This document shows positions 56,650 to 64,000 of a DNA stretch of 64,000 nt, piece after piece. The notes below the pieces were generated by a model that worked only from the letters and a program-made list of their open reading frames with translations, was not told the DNA's origin and ran no database searches. This DNA comes from Halisarca cf. caerulea (taxonomy: Eukaryota; Porifera; Demospongiae; Chondrillida; Halisarcidae), in assembly GCA_963170055.1 (NCBI GenBank), contig CAUJGJ010000040.1, forward strand, positions 1,242,301-1,306,300, written 5' to 3'. A program made the position numbers and the translations under genes. Each line of letters starts with the position of its first letter. Within the stretch, counting starts at the first letter, position 1.

Positions 56650-58255
56650 TATATACCTTATATGCGCTACATTTCAGAAAGTATACATGTCAAGAGAGGT
56701 CATGATTCTGGCTTCTTATTCTTATTCTTCTCATAGAGCAGACCAGAGCTCACTAAAAGGGACATTTAAGATTGACTTTGCCACCATTGTAGCCAATTAT
56801 ACTCACAGTGGTGTCTTTTTTATATTTACAAGAAATTTGTTCAACAGAGAAGCTAAAAATGTGAATTTTTGACAAAATTTGTTAAAATCCCCCATACGGT
56901 CATAAAGCAACAACAAGGCTAAAACGTTACCTATAATGTACGAAAAATTATTCTAGAATGCAAAGAAGACTTTACCTAGAAAGAGTGCTAAGTTAGAGAT
57001 TCAAAATCGTTCTGGCTGTCTTTTTCCCCTAATCGTCGATTTGATGGATGGCAGAGATCAACGCTGAGGCAAACACAAATGTATACACAAACCTAGAACA
57101 TGTCAAAATAGTTTGCAAAACTGGAAAGGAAGCCTTCTCACTACTTCTGCTCCTTCTTTGCTGCGATTAAGAGTGACTTCCCCTTCAGGATTGATCAGAA
57201 GTGCACTTGTGTTGTTAGGACAATATACGACACCGCTTCGCCTTGGCCTGTTCAGAAAACACCAAGACATGGTCCATTGCATTCTCTCCAGGTGTCTACT
57301 TTCGTATGTACTGCACAAAATCGTGAAAGATGAAGACGATGACCATGGCAATGCCATTCTTTGTATAACTAATGTATACTAGTAAAAAGTCTAGTAATCC
57401 CTTGTATTCCAAAGAATTTCTTTAGGCTGTATCCTTTGTTATACACCACACACAGGTTAAATAGTATACAAAATACATTGTTTATGCCATATAGTTTGTG
57501 TGTAATTTCATAGAAATCAGCAGAAGAAAAAAATTGATAACTCTTGTCAATCTGAATACAACGGTCTATTTTGTATGGCCACACTACGTGTTGCGAAAAT
57601 GGCTGAACGGTTAGGTGTCATACTAGCGGGATTTTGATGTAAGTCACTAGCCAAAAATGATTTTTACACCAAATGTTTCGACAGCTGACTGCTGTCTTCG
57701 TCAGTGGAATGTAACACTACGTGTTATAATAACAATACACACAGGGGCATTATAGTGCTTTTTGGAAGTAGGGGATTGCAGGCAACAAAGTTATAGAATT
57801 TCTGGTATTTGTCACATTTTACCTATACATCATTACTAACTGAAGGAAAACATAATTCATCATCAGAAGTGGGCGCTTACATTTGAGTTTGTTCATCGCC
57901 TTTGTATTATCTATGGTTTAGCGATAACAGAATCTTTTGAATCTTATCAACTTTTAAAAAGCCGTTTTGTTTTGTTTAGGTATTTGTAAATTTATGAAAC
58001 AACACATCGATGCTTTTCACCATGTTTAAGCTACACTAGTACCGTCAAAAAGGGCCAGGTACTGCTGATCAAACTTCGCACTTCGAATACTCACTTCAAA
58101 ATGCGGAATCAATGTAAAAAAAAGTGCTGTGGCAGGTAACTGCACTCTTCTATACAGAATATCCTAGATCACGATTGTTCAAACGAAACACTAGCTAAAA
58201 TCGTCAAGATGTTAGGAGGCTCAGTCTACTTTCTGATTTTGTACTAATGATTTAT
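56650..58255. other. Spacer with an unrecognised ORF
   Basis: 57103-57357 on the - strand is open for 84 residues (about GVVYCPNNTSALLINPEGEV in the middle) and could be an exon of an unknown gene; the + strand is open over nearly the same bases, so coding strand is unclear. The rest shows nothing I can name. Confidence 0.35.
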
Positions 58256-58352
58256 CTACAAAAAAAAGTTAAAACAAGACCTTAAATTCGAGACGTTCGA
58301 AAGCGGCTGCCATTTTGTTTTATGGCAAAACTGTACATAACTTACCTGCGCA
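58240..58352. repeat. MITE terminus of the CGCAGGTAAGTTATG family
   Basis: Read inversely, CGCAGGTAAGTTATGTACAG is followed by TTTTGCCATAAAACAAAATG and GCAGCCGCTTTCGAACGTC, the same order as at 18793-18870. It replaces the 3' part of the Harbinger transposase. Confidence 0.65.
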
Positions 58353-59083
58353 AAGGCTAGCAATGCGCTTTCCTGGAGCATGGCCGCATCATGTCTTCTC
58401 CCCTCAAGTGGTCTGAACAGATGAGCAATGATTCCAAAGGGAGTCATGACGGACTGAAACTTACAGAGCATGCATGCGTTTGTGACTACTGTAAAACAGC
58501 CTCTGACCTTCTACTGGCCTGGGTTTAGCCATTGCTGTGCCATCAATAAAGCCCCATACATTAGCAGTGGACACAATTGCAACACTGCATCTGCTCCTTC
58601 TCCGAGTCAAATGGTTTTCAGCCATGCAGTTGGTAGAGTATCCAGTAAATGGTACCAGTTGTCATAAATGATGCTGAGGACTAAATTAACTATTACACTG
58701 AGTTCAGATACACCACGTCTGAATAATGATTCCAAATCCTTAAGGCGATTAGGGTATGCTAGCCTTCGAAGCAGAATGCAGAGGCCCTCAATACCCGAGC
58801 ACCGCGTCCTGTTACTTGCATTCAGCTCTTCTGGTATGTGTAGCAACCATCGAAGCTGGTGAAGGTCATGTTTCTCGAATTGAAACAAGCTCTTGCACTC
58901 CTCCGTGGTTAGCGCCTCCAAATTCAGCCGTATGCGATGCTGGTCTCTCCTTTTCTCTTCTTCCTCTCGCTTTTCGGTTGCACGCTCCATTTCTGAAAGC
59001 AAAACTAGCTCTTCTAAATCGGAATCATCCTCAGAGTCGAAAACTGCAAGCAAAACTGCATCGTCGTAATGGCCGGTTGCCAT
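58256..59083 (-). pseudogene. PIF/Harbinger (HARBI1-like) transposase, frameshifted and 3'-truncated
   Basis: From ATG 59083 (read leftwards) an acidic, Glu/Arg-rich N-terminus leads to a helical region (LFQFEKHDLHQLRWLLHIPE, GIEGLCILLRRLAYPNRLKD). A frame change at about 58610-58620 leads to the DDE_Tnp_4 nuclease core: ANVWGFIDGTAMAKPRP (first catalytic Asp), SSHKRM, KFQSVMTPFGIIAHLFRPLE and GRRHDAAMLQES (second Asp). The third acidic residue and the C-terminus are absent; the frame runs into a MITE end near 58350. HARBI1-type nucleases cut DNA with a Myb-like partner; none is seen here. Inactive relic. Confidence 0.85.
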
Positions 59084-59093
59084 TACGACGATG
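59059..59093. repeat. 15-bp perfect inverted repeat over the Harbinger start codon
   Basis: CATCGTCGTAATGGC (59059-59073) and GCCATTACGACGATG (59079-59093) are separated by 5 bp. The transposase ATG (59083-59081) lies in the right arm. Confidence 0.85.
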
Positions 59094-59099
59094 GCAATT

Positions 59100-60849
59100 A
59101 AATACGTACTTCCGTGTTGCTAAAGTAAAAAACGTATTAAACGGGGAACATACCAATCAGTTTATTACGTAACGTTTAAACGCTATGCTAAACCTCTCTA
59201 ATATGTAAATAAGAATCTAGAAAAATGCTGTTTTTGCAGTAAATGTCAATGTCCGCACGTCTAGAAGTGCTTCAATAGTGGCAAAACTAGTATCAAATTA
59301 AAGAGTAAAGTCGACTGCATAAGGTATTCCTGAGCGGATAATATATAACCCCACATGACATTAATATAAACAAAAATGTACTTTTCCGCTGTAAAATAGT
59401 GAAAATTAAATCATGATATGATTATATATCTTTTGTGTACCTTATTATATTTTCTCCGCTCAGAATAAGTAAATGCACTAGGGTACTTTAAAAACGATTG
59501 GCAGTCTCCGTCGCAAAGAAAGGCCATCTAGATGTGCGGATTCTACATTCTTTTGAGACAAGTTCAAAGCTGCCATTTTAATATGACATCATTGATGACG
59601 TTACGTCTCATTCCAAGATGGTCGTACGCATGAAAGTTTGCTTTGTTACTGTTATAGTTTCGATATCAAAGTTAGTTTCGTCATTTTAAGTTTTTCTCAG
59701 CGAGGGAATTTGGACACTAAATCTTTGACTCTGATTAATCAATCTTTGTTTGCGAATGATTATGGGTGAGTTACAGTCATTTTAACTGATCTTCGTATTA
59801 TTTCATTGTTTAATCCTCTCACCATCACTATTATAGGGTAACTTATTCTGATATTGTTTGGATACTTTAGTGAAATATATTATATCTATGCTTCAGAAGC
59901 CAATTTCGGGGATTTTGGGTGAATACCTTTGCGGCGAAAGTTTCTTGATTGCAACTTTTGTGTATGCAAAGTGTCCATATGCGGTATTTAATACTTTTAA
60001 TCACCATATCCGTCTTTTAAAAGCTTTATAGTAACGGATTTAGCGGCGCAAAAGTTCTAATCGTAACTCCCGCAATATGCAAACATTTCCCACTACAGAC
60101 AGAGATTATGCAACTTGTGATGACACATGTGATATTTTCCTAAGAGGTAGTCATGACGTGTATGAAAAAGGTGACAAATTCCCTACATTCCAATACTTTG
60201 TCACCTAAAATCCCCACATTCTGAAATACGCTATAATGCCCCTGTGGAAAACGCATACGTTAACGAAAAAACTCAAGAATACGGAGAGTTTACAATAATT
60301 ATGCAAACATAAAATGGTGTTACTTTCTCACGGATGCATGAGTGTAGTTTTAAGCTCTTTTTTGCTGTTTTGCTTCGCCATATGCTGATTACGAAAACAT
60401 GACATGTTGCTTGAAGGTATGAGGTTGCTGGAGTACCAATTGCGTTAACATTTAAAGGTCCTTATGACTTAACTGTCGCATGAAGACGAGGTTGATTAAA
60501 TTTGTCAAGCTAGTGCCTATTGTTCAAGCTTTACTGCAATAAGAGCAACTTCTAAGCCTTTCAGAGCAAAATTTACTCCTTTGGTGCGCTTTTTGAATTT
60601 GTGCGCACAGAATCCGAGCAGGTTAGACAGGATTCATATTGTGCAACGATTAGGGTACATGATGGTAGGCCATGGGGTTTTCTTCACAAAAAGAAGACTA
60701 ACGTGTATTGCAACAGCTCTACACGAAGAAACAGACCAATATTGCATTCGTAGATGGTTCTTTTACTGAATAAACTGAAAAAAGTTACTGGTAGATAAGG
60801 GGCTAGCGGTAACAGAAAAACACAGTAGATAAAAGGTTATCTATCATCA
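59100..60849. other. Spacer, no gene seen
   Basis: AT-rich sequence without a supportable open frame. 60581-60769 is open for 62 residues but shows no family features. Confidence 0.5.
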
Positions 60850-61488
60850 TTAGTCAATGTTCGTCTGATAGCGGTTTGTTTGCATTCTTTGAGATTGACT
60901 TTCTCCACAATATTGAATAGTAGGCACCACTGTCCATGCATCATTATATAGCCCTCTCTTTATTCTTCCCATTGATGTAATATTACTAAAGAAACTATAA
61001 GGGGAAAAACCAATTAAAAAGTATGTATACACTTGCATATGGTGCATGGTACCCAGAATGGGGTTCCAGTTCAGCAAGCATATGGCACATCCATGATGTG
61101 TTGAAACACAGCTAAAGAATCTAATTAGATGAAGTTGCAAAATATATATGAACTTTAAGGGGTCACACCAGAAAATTGGCTAACATACATTTGAGGGTTA
61201 AGAGATAATCTGACATTGTTTCAAACATATAGACCAAAGTTTACCCACCGTTTTTTTGACATCATTTTCTTACGGACAGGAGTTCCTCTCAAGCTCCTGG
61301 TCACATTATACCACGTGTTTTTGAGTGTACAGAGGCTAATTTATTCAATCTTACCTACAGTTGTAACTTCGGAGACAAGATAAAGCTTCTGAAGCTCGAT
61401 TGCTTGCAAATCTGCAAGTTCGCAGTCTACTACTATCCATTTGCTCACTTGGCAGAATCCAGAATCCTTTCTATTGCTGGTGCAACTA
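60850..61488 (-). other. Possible exons of an unrecognised gene
   Basis: On the - strand, 61484-61370 (NRKDSGFCQVSKWIVVDCEL, then EVTTVG) ends at GTAAGATT. A segment ending HGCAICLLNWNPILGTMH (to about 61038) is followed by AAGTGTATAC, and 61020-60855 is also open. Lengths and junctions would suit exons, but there is no recognisable domain and frames were not verified across introns. Confidence 0.25.
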
Positions 61489-61489
61489 A

Positions 61490-62345
61490 GCAGGTGTGAC
61501 ATGTGCAACATGTGCAGTGTTACCAAAATGGCCGCCCTGAAGTCGGCTGAAATCGACTCCCACCTTTCTTATGTTTAGTGTACTTATGGAATACAAAAAT
61601 CATACAAAACGTTGATATGACTATAATACTACAACAGTTCACTTAACTTTGTTACTTCGCAAAGCCGAAAAAGCAACCACAGATTCGGACCTTAAAAAGT
61701 AACTTTAGTGCAAAACCCGGTCATGTAAACCATCGTTTAGAACAGCCAACCTTTGTCAAGAACATTCTAACATCAATATCTAAATTTTCACCACTGTCAA
61801 ACTTACCATTCTCTTTTGTTCCTGAGATGTCCATGAAAATGTTTTTGAGACAGAGCAAAACCACAAACTTGTGCACATGTCGGGAATGGAGCATGCTATC
61901 AAAATCGACAGCGGTGATAATTTAGTTTTACCTATCATGATCTAAGTCCCGCAACATGGCTCCTCTACACAACTGTTCGGATGACCGGGTTTTCAAAAGA
62001 ATTTCACTGTTGCAAAAGTCTCTCTCTCGACTTTTGTCACAAGGTGGTCACACAATATGATGATGTTACCATCCAAAGGTAACGATTGGTGAAATCGATA
62101 CTTCTTCTAGCACGAACAAATAACTAGTAGAATGTTTTGAAAACATGACATGTGCAGACTATTGCAATATTCGATGCAATTCACTTCTGTTTGAGAACAA
62201 TAAGGCCAATTTTTCAAGCGACTTCATAAACATTCACATGACTAACGTATGTGCAATAGTAAAACATGATATTATTCAATCGAATTCCTGTGTGAACCAC
62301 ACAACACCCCTCTGTTTACGGAATAGGCACATGTTATACCTGTGT
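61490..62345 (-). mobile_element. MITE-like repeat, copy 2 (inverse of 3846-4893)
   Basis: The ends are inverse: GCAGGTGTGACATGTGC (61490-61506) and GCACATGTTATACCTGTGT (62328-62346). About 850 bp align with the copy at 3846-4893 without the hairpin insertion found there. Noncoding. Confidence 0.8.
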
Positions 62346-63320
62346 AGTCAAATCATGAATGCTAGTAAGATGGTCACACAGCAAGAGCATGATAAGTTGT
62401 ATTAGGCATGATGAATATTTTGCATATCTGTGAAAACAACATAACGCCCTTTGCAACCTTCAAATCTGCCATAACTTACCCACAAATGTGGTGGTTGATG
62501 ATGGTAACATCATTCGGACATGGCGGGAAATAGTGGGAGATATGGTAAGCATGGAAATAATGTTACCATGTGAATGAAGTTCGTTCAAAGCTAGGGCAAA
62601 GTTTGCACGAAGTTAGAGCAAAGTTTGTTCCAAGTTGGAGGTAATTTGAAGCAAAGTTCATGTACTTCGGTAAAGGTTTGCACGAAGTTCGCCCAAAGTT
62701 CAAACCAAAGTTCTACGTACTTCAGTAGAGGTTTGGCAGGAATTCACATGACATCATCAGAGGGAGATGTCATTGTAAAAGTAAGGGAGCAAGAGTTTCA
62801 TCAATGAAAATTGCCAAGGGTCACGCTGTTGCTGGGAATGTATGTCCTTCTGCTGAAGACAGCTATGTACAAAGGGTAAAAAGAGTGCACTCTCAAACAC
62901 TATAAGTTGCTACACCTGCAGAACATGCACTTGAACTTTGTGCCACTTGTACAGCAACCAATTAACTAACTGAGCCGCCTGCACTAATTGAACTTCTCTC
63001 TGTATCCTTTGTAGACTTGAGATGCTACCTTTAGCACTCAATATTGATTAGTATTTTCATTAGACATGAATATATTGAAAATTTAGCACAGCATTCATAT
63101 TCACTTGATGTAGTAGCAGGGTAATTTATTTCTTCATTTATTTAGTGGCAAATTATAATTACATTATGGACTTGTCACTTTGTGAGAAGCTATTTGAAGG
63201 CTCAAAGTGTACAACTGTATCAATATCTCTATTTTCATCAAGTATGCCTTAACATCCATTTTAACTTGATGTTAAAATGCAAGCGTTATATGACTATGGA
63301 GGCATAATATGACTTTCAGT
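62346..63320. other. Spacer with a degenerate GCAAAGTT tandem repeat
   Basis: 62580-62720 consists of 8-24-bp variants around GCAAAGTT(T/C)GCACGAAGTT. A MITE-like end (CCATAACTTACCC) is at 62468. A short self-inverse stretch (AACTTGATGTTAAAATG-type) lies near 63250-63280. No gene. Confidence 0.5.
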
Positions 63321-64000
63321 CGCATGTGGGAATGTCCAGATTTGTTCTTAGTTTGTGTAGTAATGAAATGTTACTTTTTGGCACTTACAATATATTATTT
63401 ACACTTTTATCTCCTGATTCATACTTTTCCCAGGCATATATGAATACCAAATCCCTTTTTAGTGATGTTATCTGTCATCAATGTTGCTCTGCCACGTGAC
63501 ACTCAAGAAATCTGTGTGCAGTCTTTGATGGGAAATAAGGAAGCAACAATGTATAGAGCCATGCAACTTAACAATGTTATGCCGGCATTTCTATTCAACA
63601 GCCTATACAATATTACCATATTCAACAGCCTATACAATATTACCATATTCAACAGCCTATACAATATTTCCTACTTGAATTACCTGAATTTCCCTATATT
63701 CATAAAATCATAATTATGAAATGATATTTTAACTAGAGCCTAGCCACGACAGGCATTGTGTTTGATCATGTTCTCATTAACATTCATAACTTTCCTGTAC
63801 TAAATATTCATGAATACCCCCTCGTAATGCTGTCATAATTCTTAATCCACCAGGGAATTCACTGCCACTAGTGACAACATCATATAGGTTCCACATGTAC
63901 ACGTGTACATACTTATATGTGACCGATTTTATGAAAAGTGTGATGGCTGCGTACCACAAAAAATTGCTTGGAGATTTTGAAACCAGTCCAGTTTTGAACA
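63321..64000 (+). repeat. Foldback-family left end, running off the window
   Basis: CGCATGTGGGAATGTCCAGA (63321) and the next ~170 bp follow copies 2 and 3 (GGCACTTACAA, GGCATATATGAATACC, AGTGATGTTATCTGTCATC). A 27-bp unit (ATTCAACAGCCTATACAATA plus TTACCAT) repeats three times at 63593-63670. The last bases (GAAACCAGTCCAGTTTTGAA) resemble 40330-40352. Whether the element is complete cannot be seen. Confidence 0.6.

Noticed and set aside
57113..57382. + strand 89-aa frame with Leu-rich stretch
   Set aside because: Overlaps an equally long - strand frame; neither has motifs, so no coding call is justified.

Overview
This is eukaryotic, metazoan-type DNA: AT-rich, with split genes, GT-AG introns (two as short as 67 and 79 bp), no operons and a heavy load of transposable elements. 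No organism name can be read from the sequence. A demosponge or another early-branching marine invertebrate is my inference, from the divergent Frizzled-like receptors, the short introns and the mix of animal DNA transposon families. I found no rRNA, tRNA or CRISPR.

The host genes are a tandem cluster of divergent class F (Frizzled/Smoothened-like) receptors on the + strand. A left paralog ('0') contributes only its last exon (5033-5449); the window opens inside its last intron. Paralog A (8243-14971, 7 exons, 598 aa) and paralog B (40601-50428, 7 exons, 603 aa) are complete. A and B share every intron position and the exact lengths of exons 4, 5 and 6 (56, 111 and 341 nt). Each encodes an N-terminal hydrophobic segment, a cysteine-rich Frizzled-type ectodomain and seven further membrane segments, and lacks the canonical KTxxxW motif after TM7. 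Size differences between the loci come from transposons in the introns.

The rest is mostly mobile DNA. From left to right: a piggyBac element in paralog 0's last intron (831-3737); piggyBac, NHL and MITE fragments between paralogs 0 and A; a third, internally interrupted piggyBac relic (15.2-16.4 kb); a TA-flanked MITE (16.75-17.5 kb); a Tigger/pogo element nested in a MITE (20.2-22.3 kb); an intact hAT transposase gene with terminal repeats (25.2-28.3 kb); a 7.8-kb CACTA/EnSpm-like element (28807-36621) with a 12-exon transposase gene on the - strand and an intact six-exon SAM-domain gene on the + strand, head to head; a truncated piggyBac (37.3-38.9 kb); a Ty3/gypsy LTR retrotransposon with 265-bp LTRs and one in-frame stop (51242-55727); and a broken Harbinger transposase (58.3-59.1 kb). 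The last 5 kb hold only MITE-like and simple repeats.

The most unusual signals are: (1) a ~0.7-kb family of palindromic 'foldback' elements whose internal hairpin arms differ between copies but stay complementary within a copy; (2) the tandem receptors with an apparent eighth membrane segment and no KTxxxW; (3) a CACTA-type element that keeps a clean SAM-domain gene beside a transposase carrying a stop codon; (4) a hairpin-rich element ending in telomere-like TTAGGG repeats.
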